From NCBI GenBank assembly GCA_905250115.1, contig CAJNOI010000050.1, positions 496,706 to 560,705 of the forward strand: a DNA stretch of 64,000 bases, given 5' to 3'. Both the position numbers and the translations under genes were made by a program. The notes under the pieces were generated by a model that was not told where the DNA came from, ran no database searches, and worked only from the letters and a program-made list of their open reading frames with translations. Shown here one piece after another: positions 11,419-23,910 of the stretch (its first letter is position 1; every line of letters starts with the position of its first letter). This stretch comes from Adineta steineri (taxonomy: Eukaryota; Rotifera; Eurotatoria; Adinetida; Adinetidae).

Positions 11419-14400
11419 TTACATAGGATAGTTTGCAGGTGTATAAAAGAACGTTGCAGCTGTATTTGTTGCTGGTGGTGGTTGTGCAGTATGCATAAGT
11501 GGAGTATAAACAAATGTTGGTTGTGCTTGTTGCATTTGAAGAAATGGCATTTGTGGTTGTAACATCATCGATGTAGGTGGTGTTGTTGAATTTGCATTAC
11601 CGGTGATGTTCGACTTTGTTTGATTATTATTATTATTCATATTATTATTAGCACCTCGAATAAGTGAAGGTGAACTTGGAGCTTGTTGTTGCGGTTGTTG
11701 TTGTTGCTGTTGTTGTTGTTGAGGTGGTGCAAATGTAAATGGTGTATACATAAATGGATTAGCAAAAAATTGTGCTTGATGTGCAGCCATTAATGCAGGA
11801 TTCATTAATGATGTTTGTTGTTGTGGTAAAGATGAACTATTATTGAGTGCTATAGTTTTAAGTGCTGCTTGTGATTGTTCATCCACAGTTGTTTCAAATG
11901 ATCGAACTTCTGGTTTATCATCAAATGTTACATTTCGATGTTTACGTAATGTTTGTGGATGTCCTTTAAGAACTGCTACATCATAATGTCCATCTCCAGT
12001 AGTTGAATGACTTGCAATAAGTACAATAGCTAGACCTGGTCGAGCCGTACCACGCATTGGTACAAATATTTCAAGTGGATTATTTGGTTCACGTACAGCT
12101 CTAACAATATGAATTGGTATAGCAAGTCCTGTAGCTAATGCTTGATTAACTAAAGTACACATATCAGGACGATAATAATCTTCTGAACGAAAACGTTCCA
12201 TTTCACGTGATAAATCTAATGCTGTTCGTTGTTGTTGCTGTTGCTGTGCTTGTTGTTGTTGTGGTGTTGGTGGTAATTGTTGTTGTTGTAGTTGTTGTTG
12301 TTGCTGTTGTTGTATATTGTTATGTTGAGCATATAATGTTCGATAATCATCCGCATTTCTGGACCATTCTCGTAAACATAATTTTCTTAAATGACGTACC
12401 ATACGAACATCAGTTGGTCCATTTAAATGTAATACACGACATATATGATCACTAAACCAATCATTTATTTCAATCATAAGTAGAATTGATTTTGCAATAG
12501 CTTTAAAATGATTAGCACCTGTTGATTGTATTTCAAGCATATCATAACCAAGTCGATCAAGATTTTCCATTAATGTTAATGCATATAAACCACGTTCTTT
12601 TTTCTCTTTCTTCGGATTATTAACATATTCATCAAGTAAAAAAAGTAAACGTTGCCATTCTTTCGATACTAAATCTTCTTGTTTAAGAACTTTCATAAGA
12701 ATATGTCGATCACGTTGTGCAATATTATGACCAAGAACTTCAAGTACAGCATCTTTATCAATTAAGAATGATTGACGATCATTTGAATTTGAATTTCCAT
12801 TTGCTGAAGTTATTTTTGGTGTTGATAATTTACGATCGTGTTGTTGTTGTTGTTGCTGTTGTTGTGTGGATGATGATGATGAAGATGATTGCGATTTATT
12901 ATTTGTTCGACCATTGACAAATAATTGAAGTTGTTTTCTGTCTCGTTGGACAATATCTGATGTTGATAAATAGATATCATCTTCATGGTTGAGATCATCC
13001 CCCCGTTGTCGATCATTCTCATATAGATCTTCATCAGCTGCAGTGTAACTTTGTTGCTGTCGCTTCAATGACTCACGATCAAAACGATAAGGTGTTGATT
13101 TTTTCGGTTGATAATCGCGTGGTAATTTATTTGACGATGACAGTATTGGTTTTTTTTTTCGTTCTCTGAGAATAACCGTTTGTAAACCTTCTCCAGCTTC
13201 GTCACTAAATGAATCATATTCATCATCATTATTTGCTTCATCCGCTGTTGTACTTTCATCAACATCTTCAATCGTAACACCATTGAAAACATTTTGATTA
13301 AGTGTTGTTTTTGTTGTGCCCATTTTTGTTAAGGTTTTTTGTCGATCTTTGTAAGGAACGGGACGTAATTGACGTTTATGTGGTGATGAAGGTTGCTAAA
13401 GAAAAAAATACAGAATGATGAAAAAATAAGGCTACCACTTTATATATAGCTATAAGGACACGCATCAGTGAATAAATATTACAGAATTTTTAGCTGAAGT
13501 CGTAATTGATGATGATGTTGATGATCGATTTGGTACCGGTGTCGGCACACAATTTCCTGTATTTTCATATGTTACATCAGTTGTTTGATGATTAATTTGA
13601 CGTGTTTCTTCTTGTCGACGAAGTATATGTTCAGCTAATGGAGCTTGACGTTTTGTACCTGATGGTTTATGATCATTACTTAATGATGGTACTGTTTGTT
13701 CATTATTATTATTATTTGTATTCGTTAATCGTTGTTGAGATGTATTCATATATGTTTGTTTTTTAGGTAAATTTCCATAATTATCAACTAATTTATTAAC
13801 CGCTGTTACAAATTTATCTTTTGTTTTACTAAAAAATGTATTGGATGATGTTTTATTTTTTGGATCAAATAGTGGTGAATGATCAATAGATTCATAAACT
13901 GGATCCAATTGATGTTCAGATTCTCTTCGCATAAATAAATGATTTAATGGATCTAAATATTTAAAAATAGACATTTTATTTATATATAATTTCAATTATT
14001 AATTTACATGTTGTTCGTGCACTTGAAAAACGTTGTGTTGATTCATTTTTAAGTAAAACAATAACTTGATCATTTGCATTTGATCGATTATTAATATCAG
14101 CATGAATCATTTCTGGTTGTTGTTGTAAAGATGCTGAAGAAAATATCATGAGATTACATTGAAGAACATGAGCGAGTGCATATAATATGGGTCGTTCTAA
14201 TTGATATCGATAATAATTTGATTCAGTAAGATATTGACTATCATGTCGAATATCAACTTCATTGGATTTATTCGATAAAGTTGGAAGAATATATGTTTCA
14301 TAGAGATCAAAATTTGATTTTATCTGTTGATATGTAGCATCACGAATTTGTATAGCTAAAGCGGATGTATCAAGAAAATCTACAGCACTTGATTTTAATA

Positions 14401-15124
14401 TATGAGCAATACATAAAAAAACGGATAAACAACGTGTATTCGATGGTGGTATTATAGTTGGAATTAAATTATATTTTTGAACAAGATGATCAAGTGTTTG
14501 TTGATGTTGTAATAAATCATCACGTTTAACATTTGCTAAAATATTAAGAATATTTATTATTTAAAAAATTTACAACAAAAAAAAAATTTTTTTACCTGGT
14601 TTATCGAGCATAAAAAATTGTTTTGAAACATCATTAAATGCAATATATAATGGTTGAACTTCTAATAAATCTGTTGGTATTACAGAGATAATTTCTTCAT
14701 AGACATAGGATGTAACAAGACGTATTTCAATGCCTAATATATTTGCTAAGATTTGTAATGTTCGACCATGAATACAATTTTCTAAATATACGGATGATGC
14801 TCCATTTGATATATCAATACTACATATAGTTATCGTTGAAGTTTTTTCATCATTATGTAATGTTTGTAATTGAGCACGAACATGATGTGCTACATTAGCT
14901 ATACCAGAAGTATCAAGACGTAGTTGTTTAAAAATTTTTATTTTATATCGTTCATTATACTCCCAATAAGGTAATAATGTTCGTGCAACAGCATCATAGA
15001 CATCAATAGCTGATCCATAATTATGTAATTGATGTTTATTAATACGTTCGTTCAATCGAGCTGTATGTGTTTGTAAATCTGTTTGATCGTATGAATCTCT
15101 TGGACGTTTTCTGACCGAATTCAT
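11419..15124 (-). CDS. Orphan polyglutamine-rich protein, four exons
   Basis: Exons 15124-14596, 14535-14008, 13952-13483 and 13395-11419 join in phase across introns of 60, 55 and 87 bp into 1167 residues. The N-terminal half has two segments that look like folded domains: one with Asp/Cys/His-containing stretches around DVYDAVARTLL and ending PLYIAFND, the other starting NTRCLSVFLCIAHIL. They faintly resemble OTU-type protease folds, but I cannot place a catalytic triad. A conserved helical block (residues about 740-880, including KEWQRLLFLLDEYVNNP) precedes the C-terminus. Polyglutamine and Asn-rich tracts fill the rest. I do not recognise the family. The upstream exons could in principle be a separate gene, but all three junctions hold frame. 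Confidence 0.75.
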
Positions 15125-16204
15125 GACTTAAATGTTCAGACGCGAAATACCTAAAAACGATTCTCTAATATATTACATGTTATTTTGACTGGTCACATGC
15201 GATGTATTACGAATGGTTTTTTTTTCGCATGGATTTTTCTCTTCGTCTTTTTCCTTTTTATACTTCATGTAATCGACCTGTGATATTGTACACGATGTAT
15301 TTCACGGTTGCGCATTTTGTACATATGTCCTGTATTGAAGCAAGCAAAAGAAAAAAAAAAAGAAAAGAACCAGTGATACGTAACTCAGTGAAGCAAAGGA
15401 GAACGAGAGAAAAAGAAAGGAGATGCGATCTTAACGATATTTTTGCTGTATGAACGAGTTTATTGTCCAATGTTCATATAAAGTGTTAGATATTTTTCTT
15501 AGTTAAATTCATAATGACCTTTTTTTTTTGTCCTATTCATATAAACTATTGAATAATGTTTCAACAGAGAAATTGTATTGATTACAAGGTTTTACTTTCG
15601 TTTTCTTTGAACATGAATATCATAATAATTGTCAATGGTTTGCATAAATCCTTGACAAAATCTTATCTGGTTACTGTGTCTCTGATTTATTTATTGGCTC
15701 GGAAAGAACGGGAAGATATGTTCATTGCTCGTTATTTGTTCGCTTCACTCGTCATCCGTGTCGAACCAAATGTATACCGGAAACTGTTCTAATCAAGCAT
15801 GAACATTTGCAAAAAAAGAAAAATTAAATATATATGTATGTGTATATATATATTCTATCTGAAGTTTGCTTAGTGTATGTTGAAAAATGATGAATTGAAA
15901 GAAGACATAGATTTATTAATTATTGTTTATAAAGAAAAAAAAAAGAATCTTTTTTTATTATTGTTAAACAATACATAAAAAGAAGAATATCTAGAAACTA
16001 GTTACATGAACAACAAGCGATAAAATAGGTGAATAAAATAAAATACCGAAATAGAATGTCACTCTCCTCTTTTTCTTTATGTGTTATTTAATCTATACTA
16101 CATGCATATGATTGACAAGATGTTATAAAAGGAAGTGTGTCTAATGAGAAAAACTAGGTTTTTTTCTAAAATGAACATAATGAAAATGAGAAAGGATTTT
16201 CTCT
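15125..16204. other. Intergenic region
   Basis: Short open frames at 15202-15453 and 15556-15792 have no domain, no splice partners and unbiased codons. It includes purine-rich tracts near 15340-15425 and TATATG repeats near 15826-15850. Nothing else seen. Confidence 0.5.
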
Positions 16205-16857
16205 TTAGATATTAAGGATATTAATCAGAATAGTGAATAGAGATAATGTTGAAAGAAATAACAATGGTAGAAATTGAGTTGCTTGATTACATTTAGGGGT
16301 TGGACAGCATGTTGTACTTTCGACTAAATTTGATTGACCACTCATAGGTGCTATACATTGGTCTTTTGTTGTTGAACAACCACGATGTATCATGAGACTG
16401 CTATTGCCAATATGTTGTTCTATTTTCTATAGAAATAAATAATCAAAAACAATATATATTGATAAAACTATAAAATAAATTTACATAGCACTGATTAATG
16501 CCTTCGCCACAAATAATAGTAGGTAAATTAGATTTTAAACTGCAATTTGTACATTCATAACAAGAGAATACTTCTGGTATTGGAGTAGTTGTTGGAACAG
16601 CTTCCGTAACTACTTCTTGTTTCTCGACTAATGTATTTGTAGCATTAATAGCTATTGGTGAAGGATTATCAATAACTTCAATAGTTGCAGTGACCGTTTC
16701 AACAAGATTTTGACGTGGTTCAGGCTCTGTTAATGCCGCATTATCTTGACAATAAACAATATTCAAGGAGAAATATCCTATTTTCAAATAAGAGAAAATA
16801 TCGAATATTAATTATTTACAACCTACCGATCAATACAATAAACCCCCAGATAAACAT
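16205..16857 (-). CDS. Ly6/uPAR-like GPI-anchored protein
   Basis: Exons 16857-16827, 16777-16485 and 16426-16205 join in phase (introns 49 and 58 bp) into 181 residues. The first exon and the start of the second give a signal peptide (MFIWGFIVLIG then YFSLNIVYC). A Thr/Pro/Val-rich linker follows, then a cysteine module starting CYECTNC and ending CCPTPKCN. This is the Cys spacing of Ly6/uPAR three-finger domains, with the terminal CC-CN signature. The last 20 residues are hydrophobic, as expected for GPI attachment. It probably sits on the outer cell surface; the ligand is unknown. The 10-codon first exon is easy to miss in annotation. Confidence 0.75.
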
Positions 16858-18705
16858 TTTGTTAAAAATATTAAATATCTTTGTTTATTATTTTAAAAAA
16901 CTCTCTCACAAGCTCAAGTAGCTATTGTATTTAGTGATTTTCTTTCTATGAATATCTCCGAAAATGCAGAAAAATAGACAAGCGACTAATGTCTTCGATT
17001 TTAGCTACAGTAACTAGTCATCAGGTTTTCTCCTTTTTTTTTCTTCTTTTTTTTTTCTCTTTCTATGCTTTTCCATATTATATATATGTTGTTGAAACAA
17101 AATAATCATAGACCGTCGAAGCCGACAGTAACAATTATGTGGAGAGTCGGAGAGTAAAAGAAACTTCCTTCGATGATGCGAACATATTCACCATATTTTT
17201 ATATTACAAAACTCTAGCTCCTCTTTTTTTTCTCGTTTTTTTGCTCATGCAAACAAAGAGACACGAACACAGCTGAGTTATTCTCGATTTTTTTTCTCTC
17301 TAGTCTATTCGAGTACACATCATAGGTCTATGATGTTCATTCATCAATAGAATGCCGTCCTGAAAAATGATTAAAGGAAAAAAAAGCTTTTTCTAGTTCG
17401 TTGCTCGAGCATATACATATGTTGTCATACTCTCTCGTCAATTCATTTGGGATGATAGACTATTTTTGACATACGAAATGTAATTTACATCGAACAAAAA
17501 AAAACAGAAGAAAACTTGTAAATACTAATATAATTATTAGGTTCAAGTAATAAAATGTTTACAGAAAAATTCTTTATTTGTTATCGAACTCAATTGCTAT
17601 TCAGATTTTATTAGAGAATCAAGGTATCGATTTTCAGTGCTGTCATAATAATAGGTTTATATGTCAAAGCTTAACCAATAGAATATATATATACACATAC
17701 ATAATGATCTATATAATTATGTTTTTGTCGCGACCAATTTTTCATATCTTATCGAATCTTTGGTGTGTTAATCTTGTCGACATAGATATATATACATATT
17801 ATATTTCTCATTAACGATGATATGTAATAAACAACACGATAGTCACATTGTTCATTTCTTTGCATGTTATATAGATTTTAAAAAATCACACATGAATCGA
17901 ATACGATGATATTTTTTTCATTAATCCACTATGAGAACAAGATATTGATTGTATCTTATCAAATATTAAAATTGATTTCATTATTAATATTCAAGGTAGT
18001 TTTACGAATGACATTGACATCTGTATAACATTCCCAATAGAACTAGTTGTGTGAAATAGCAAAAAAATATAATATTTGATACTTTTGAAGAATTTTAATT
18101 TTTCTTCTATAATAGATATCTGAGATACTTATTAAGGTTTAATAGCAACAATGCTTGAATAGAGATCAAGTTTAGCGATTAGATTTTTTTTTTGATATTG
18201 GAAAGATTAAAAGGTCAAAAGAACCCATTCCAGTACTAATAACAGTTATTTTTAGTAACAGATCATCTTGATGTTATTAAAACATGTATAGAAAATTTTG
18301 AAGCTGAAAAAATGTAAAAATATATCAGACTGCGCAATTGAAATAATGAGAAATAAAGAACCATTAACGTATGTTAAACATAGGCACTTAAAAATCTTTT
18401 TTATTTATTTATTATTTTATGTAAATTTTATAAATGAAGAATGTCATGACTTGGTCGAGTTTGTGCTCATGATGCTATTATATTAATGATTTATGATGAA
18501 TGAATCTATTGAAGCTTTTTGAATATATCATACTCTGATGATAAAACAAGGACATCTATTATCTTTCATTTTTTTTTAATATTTTTCTCACGTGTTATAT
18601 CTGCTTTTTTATTTGCTCAGTCAGTTCTTATTTTTTTATTTGAAAATTTTTGAATAAAGAAGATAATAACAACTGTAATTTGATTGCAGATTATTTAAAG
18701 AAGAT
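16858..18705. other. Intergenic region, 1.8 kb
   Basis: AT-rich with pyrimidine runs near 17030-17070 and 17220-17300. No coding frame with support is seen on either strand, and no RNA gene is recognised. It probably holds the divergent promoters of the Ly6-like gene and the small hydrophilic gene at 18706. Confidence 0.5.
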
Positions 18706-19199
18706 ATGTCAAATAACAAAACTGATGTCGTTCATCCAAGTAATGTTTAATTTTTTTTATCTAAAGTAATCTATAAAATTATGAATAGAGATTTTATAGA
18801 AAAAAAAAAGATAGATAAAGATTATCTTTTTTTTTTCTTTTTCGAAAAGACTTAATGATCACGAATTATATTTATATTTATTATAATAGTCGGTTACAAT
18901 ACAGGAGAACAACATATCGATAAATCAGATACTAATTCATCTGGAAGCAATTTACCACCACAAGCTGGTACATATGGTCAACCAGATAGTCATATATCCG
19001 GTCAAGGTGGACCAGAAATTTTAGGTGGTAAGTTAGTTAGTTGTTTTACTATTTAAACAAACTATTTTTTTTATATATAACATTCTCTATTCATCTTTCT
19101 TTCTTTTTCATTTAAGGTTCAGCAAGTACACGAATTCTTGGTCAGTCCGTCGATGCACAATTAAATACAATGTTACCGCCAAAAAATGATAATAAATAA
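18706..19199 (+). CDS. Small hydrophilic protein, paralogue A
   Basis: Exons 18706-18739, 18890-19027 and 19117-19199 join in phase to 84 residues. The protein is Gly/Ser/Pro/Gln-rich with no Cys or Trp. It carries HPIGYNTGEQHI near the N-terminus and the C-terminal block GQGGPEILGG plus SASTRILGQSVDAQL. Both blocks recur in the minus-strand gene at 38356-38695, and the intron inside the Gly-Gly of LGG is at the same codon phase in both. The composition suggests disorder and a hydrophilin-like character. I do not recognise a named family. It ends 24 bp from the convergent ART-TPR gene. The first intron holds an A10/T10 inverted repeat. Confidence 0.75.
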
Positions 19200-19223
19200 A
19201 AAACATTCTATAGCTATCTATTT

Positions 19224-22184
19224 TCATCTATATCTTGCAAGACTCATACGATAATCAAGCAATATTTTAACTTGTCTTTCAAGTTTTAATGTCTGTTCTA
19301 AATCCGGATGATCAGCAGGCAGTTTTTTTGTTTGTATTTTCAATGCTTTTTGTATTTCACTATATGCTTGTTCATATTCTTGTTGATCAACATGTATTAA
19401 TGCAAGATTATAATAAGATATTGCTAAATCAGGATGATCCATAGGTAAAGATTTTCGTCGAATATGTAGTGCAGCTTTATAATTTTGTAATGCTTGTTCA
19501 CATTCAAATGGATTTCCACCTGAACGATGAGCTAATGTTTGATGAATACGTCCTAAATTATTTAAACTTATTGCTAAATCAGGATGTGTTGATTGTAAAA
19601 ATTGTCGTCGTATATCATACGCTTTTTGTTGATATCGAAGTGCTCGTTTCATATCACCCATGTCATCATATAGACAACCAATGTTATTATATGTCCATGC
19701 TAAATCAAGTTCATGATTTAATTGATCATGTTTATGTATCGATACAACACGTTTATATGTGTCAAGTGATAAATCATATTGACGTTGTCGATGATAAATA
19801 ATACCCATAGACATAAGAATAGACGATAGAAGATCCGATGAATAATTTTGACTTCTATTAAGAGCATTATCATAATAATTTAATGCTTGATCATTGTCGC
19901 CTTTTTTATGATAAATATTTCCTATTTTGACTAATAATCTACCAAATTTTTCTGAATCTTCTCGTTGTTCTTCTAATACGAGTTCATAATATTTCAATGC
20001 ATTATCATAATCACATTTCATTTCATATGCAACACCTAAATTATTAAGTGTAAAACAAAGTTCTTCTTGAAATTGTTGTTCATCATTTTCATTAATATAT
20101 ATATCTAATGCTTTTAAATAATATTCAATTGCTTCATCATATTTATATTGATCTAAATATAATAATCCAATATTATTTAAACATATTGGTATCCTCATTT
20201 TTTGATTATAATCATTCTCATAGATTTGTAATGAACGTTGAAATAAATGAAATGCTTTATCATATTCAAATAAATGATGATAAACAAGTGCAACATTATT
20301 ATAACTATCAGCAATATGTGTATGAGTTATTGGTAAAACTTTTTCACGTATTGTTAATGCTTCTAAACAATATTCTAATGCTTGACCATGTTGTTTTGTA
20401 TAATAAAATACTAAACCGATATTATTATAATTTGTTGCCATTGTTGGATGATCTTTATTTGGTAAATATTTTTCATAAAGTTTCATTGCACGAAATAAAT
20501 ATTTTAATGCTTGATCATAATCATGTTTATGTGTAAATATAATACCAATGGAATCATTACTATTTGCTAATAATAATTCGGATATTCCAATATGTTGTTT
20601 ATATGTTTTAAGAACATCAAAATGATAATCAAGTGCTAGGTCATAATTTTTTTCTTCAATATAAATTAATCCAAGTGTATTCATTGTTCGTGCTAAATTA
20701 AAATAATTTTTTGGTTTTTGTTCTAGTTGAATATCATAAACGTTATGAAAATCTTTAACGGCTTCATTAAATAAACCTTGTTGAAATTTAATACGACCCG
20801 TATTTGTATATAATGCTGCTTTATCATCAATTATATTTGTTAAAAGTAATTTTTCATAATAAATTTGTGCTTGTTGATATTTTTCCATTTCAGTTAATAA
20901 TAAACCAAATATAAGTAAAACATTTCCTTGTTCTATTTCACGTTTATTTGCTTCAATATATTTTCCAGCAATAAGTCGATTTTCATTTGTTAAACTCATC
21001 GTTATAATCCATACATTTTTTTTATTATTAAAATAAACTTCATGTATTTTAAATGCACAATCAATATCAAATAAAATTTCATCTTCATTTGAATTATTAA
21101 TTTGTGATGATATTTTTGCAAATATAACATGATCGAGTTGTGCATTCACTTGAATTATTAATAATGTTGGTAAAATATTAACAGAATGTTTTGACAATTT
21201 TAATGCAGATTCTAATTCTAGATTATAATTACGTGTTGTAAAGAAAAACCCATTCATTAATACTAATGAATCAATATTCGATTGAAAATGAGTTATATCA
21301 TCATGAGTTAATTTTAAACCACGATATAATGTTAATATTGGTGGGTTTAACTCTGTATTTCGGAATGATTGATGTTCAACAGATAAACGCTTATGTAAAT
21401 CTTGAATATAATACCGAAATATATATAATAATTCAATATCTTGCGTTCGTAACGCTTTATTACATAAACGAGAAATAAAACATTGTTTCGTATACCAATG
21501 TATTGCATCTTGTTCTGTATATGTTTGAGCAAATTTTTCAATATTTGTAAGTTCTTCTTGATTTCCATGATAATATTGTCGACATTGTTCAATCATTTCA
21601 TATTTATTTTCTTCCGATTTTGGTAATTGAAAAATAATATCTTTAAATAATTGAAACCAAAGAAATAATGCGGATTCTTTTGATAAATCTTTTATTGATG
21701 TTTGTTTATCATAAATACTAAATGTTAATAATCGTTTTTGTAAATCAGTTAATTCTTCTCGTATTGATTGTATTATTTTATCTTCATTATCAAATATATC
21801 AATAATTTTCGTATAGGAATTCATATCAACTAACTTATCTTTATCAATTGATGATAAATTCATACAAAAAATAAATATTATATCAATTTGTGGTAAATCA
21901 TGAATTTCACTAAGACATAATTCAGCATAATCACCAGATACAATCAAAAATATACGTTCATTAGTTATTGAACGAATATATGTTATGCATGGTTCAATTT
22001 CAGTATAAAGTAGAACATAATCAGTCATTTCACGTAATGTTGTTCGTGTTGTATCAATAGTTTTATCTAACCAAATTAATGTTACATCTTCTCTATTCAC
22101 ATAAGAAGATCCAGTAAATTTTTGAATAAGATTTGACTTTGAAATACGAAGAGAAGATTTTTGACTACTTGTATCATTACCCAT
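19224..22184 (-). CDS. ART-TPR protein, intronless
   Basis: One uninterrupted frame of 986 residues. It begins MGNDTSS, which fits an N-myristoylation signal (Gly2, Ser6). Residues 30-130 form an alpha/beta-looking segment I cannot name. Residues about 240-400 are an ADP-ribosyltransferase domain: LYRGL with Arg288, FFFTTRN at about 313-319 in place of the STS motif, and EDE at 367-369 as the ExE motif. From about residue 400 to the end there are roughly a dozen tetratricopeptide repeats of the kinesin-light-chain type (for example NNIGLVFYYTKQHGQALEY). ART-TPR fusions are abundant in bdelloid rotifers as I know the literature; targets are unknown. It lacks introns, unlike nearly all neighbours, which suggests retroposition or acquisition. 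Arg-specific activity is likely from R-(S/T)-E, but untested. Confidence 0.85.
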   Translation of the reverse strand: MGNDTSSQKSSLRISKSNLIQKFTGSSYVNREDVTLIWLDKTIDTTRTTLREMTDYVLLYTEIEPCITYIRSITNERIFLIVSGDYAELCLSEIHDLPQIDIIFIFCMNLSSIDKDKLVDMNSYTKIIDIFDNEDKIIQSIREELTDLQKRLLTFSIYDKQTSIKDLSKESALFLWFQLFKDIIFQLPKSEENKYEMIEQCRQYYHGNQEELTNIEKFAQTYTEQDAIHWYTKQCFISRLCNKALRTQDIELLYIFRYYIQDLHKRLSVEHQSFRNTELNPPILTLYRGLKLTHDDITHFQSNIDSLVLMNGFFFTTRNYNLELESALKLSKHSVNILPTLLIIQVNAQLDHVIFAKISSQINNSNEDEILFDIDCAFKIHEVYFNNKKNVWIITMSLTNENRLIAGKYIEANKREIEQGNVLLIFGLLLTEMEKYQQAQIYYEKLLLTNIIDDKAALYTNTGRIKFQQGLFNEAVKDFHNVYDIQLEQKPKNYFNLARTMNTLGLIYIEEKNYDLALDYHFDVLKTYKQHIGISELLLANSNDSIGIIFTHKHDYDQALKYLFRAMKLYEKYLPNKDHPTMATNYNNIGLVFYYTKQHGQALEYCLEALTIREKVLPITHTHIADSYNNVALVYHHLFEYDKAFHLFQRSLQIYENDYNQKMRIPICLNNIGLLYLDQYKYDEAIEYYLKALDIYINENDEQQFQEELCFTLNNLGVAYEMKCDYDNALKYYELVLEEQREDSEKFGRLLVKIGNIYHKKGDNDQALNYYDNALNRSQNYSSDLLSSILMSMGIIYHRQRQYDLSLDTYKRVVSIHKHDQLNHELDLAWTYNNIGCLYDDMGDMKRALRYQQKAYDIRRQFLQSTHPDLAISLNNLGRIHQTLAHRSGGNPFECEQALQNYKAALHIRRKSLPMDHPDLAISYYNLALIHVDQQEYEQAYSEIQKALKIQTKKLPADHPDLEQTLKLERQVKILLDYRMSLARYR

Positions 22185-22687
22185 TGATTTTTTATTTTAT
22201 TAATATTTATGTATACAGAATAAAAACGTAGCTTTTCGTTCTTTAATGTAGTTGTCATGTCAATCAATCTGATTTATATTATTGATTATATGTGAAGGAC
22301 ATTATATCTACTCATTTTTTTTTCTCAATTATGACCATTGAAGGACGATGATTAATGAGTATATATATGCTAATGGTAAATTTTTATCAAGTACTATATA
22401 TGTGTGTTTTTAATGCGTCTAGAAAGTTCGATCCTTTTTTTCTTAAATATTTTTCTTAGTAGAATAATAATAATTATCTGTTTTGTTAAGACATATTGAG
22501 TGAGAAAAATGAAACAAAAAAAAGAAGAACAATATAAGGCAATGAAGTATTAGTTTATTAGATAATATCATATTTGTTTCCATGCATAAAATAATTCTCT
22601 TTGTTACTTTTTAATTTATATATACTTCAATTTTATTCAAAATCGTTAATTACAAATTAATAACGATTAGATGATAATGTTTTATTT
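22185..22687. other. Intergenic region
   Basis: AT-rich 5' flank of the ART-TPR gene and 3' flank of the small secreted-protein gene. No open frame or structured element supported. Confidence 0.5.
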
Positions 22688-23118
22688 CTACCAATTACTG
22701 TAGAAATGACTAACGCCACGTTTCCACAGTTCTTGATCATTTCTATAAAACAAAAAATAAGTAAATCTCTTTAGTTTGATGGTTTTTATTTACCCTGTTT
22801 GATCTGATTTTCCCATACTTAATTCGCGTAAATCTAAACACTCAATATTAAATTCATCGAATCTATAATATTTAATTAAAAACTTACGATTACATAGACG
22901 ACTTTTTCGGAACATGCACAAACTTGAATAATTAACATTATTTATTGATCTTTTATCACGGTCGACTGTGTCTGTAAAAACACTACGACATTGTACAAGA
23001 CCTAAATATATACATAAACAAAATAAATATTTATGGATGATAATGATAATAATGACTTACTAAATAAAACGAGTAAAGAAATAAGAAGTAAAAATACAAA
23101 GCGAACGTATTCTTGCAT
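22688..23118 (-). CDS. Small secreted prohormone-like protein
   Basis: Three short exons, 23118-23061, 23001-22794 and 22742-22688, join in phase (introns 59 and 51 bp) into 106 residues. Residues 1-24 are a clear signal peptide (MQEYVRFVFLLLISLLVLFS then LVQC). The mature part has dibasic KR sites: DKR near residue 34 and WKR near residue 97. It contains CMFRKSRLC and a third Cys (NIECLDL). Processing at the last KR would release GVSHFYSNW, with no amidation glycine. This layout is typical of neuropeptide or peptide-hormone precursors, but I do not recognise the family and the prohormone role is inference. A 25-nt stretch within exon 2 that looks like GT-AG is too short for an intron and reads through in frame. 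Confidence 0.65.
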
Positions 23119-23910
23119 ATTGGATGATTGTCTTGTATATAGACTGTTAATCTTTGTGAACGAACGTTAAGATTTGTAAGATAGAGAATAACAATTGTGA
23201 AATGAATGAGTAGTCTCTTATTTTCTCTCTCTTCCTTTTATCCTCTTCATCGTTCATATGTCAATAGCTCAAAAAAAAAAAGAAATCAAGATATTTGTCA
23301 AATATGCCTACGCATTTTGACTATTAATACATATATCAATAAATTATTATGTAATTATTTATCGTTTAATGAAGAGATATTAACAAAAAGTAAATAATGA
23401 GAAAATAAAATTCCAAAATCATAAAAAACTAATCAGACATTGAGAATACATTCTCCCACTCACACCACATACACTATTTTTTTCCATTTTTTTTCAAGAG
23501 ACAATCAACACGCGCATTCGATATTGTCGTAATTGAGATTTTCTCTACATATATAGTCGAGAAATGAATTCTTAATCGATTTTTATATTCATACATAATA
23601 AATTTAAAGAAGAAAATTAAATTTCTAATATGAATGATTGCTTTAGTTGTAGAGTTATATAGATAGATAATAATAGTCATTCAATTTATTTTGTTAAATC
23701 TACTCTTATACATGTGAGAGATTAAATTTAGTCTTATGTCAATTAAATATATCTTAGTTGCATGTCACACGCAAACATAGATATACTATTAGTTAGGCAT
23801 GCATTTGAACTTAATAATAAACTTTAAATATTTTAAGCTTATTTTATTGATTATTATCCTATATCATAGAATAACAAAGATACTTATAGTTAATGATCTG
23901 AATATTTTAT
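23119..23910. other. Intergenic region
   Basis: No supported gene. The frames at 23206-23397 (+) and 23474-23680 (-) are short, AT-rich and without splice or domain evidence. Confidence 0.5.

Noticed and set aside
22860-22890. A GT-AG intron of 25 nt inside the small secreted-protein gene
   Set aside because: Too short to splice, and removing it breaks the frame; reading through keeps the frame and gives a coherent protein.
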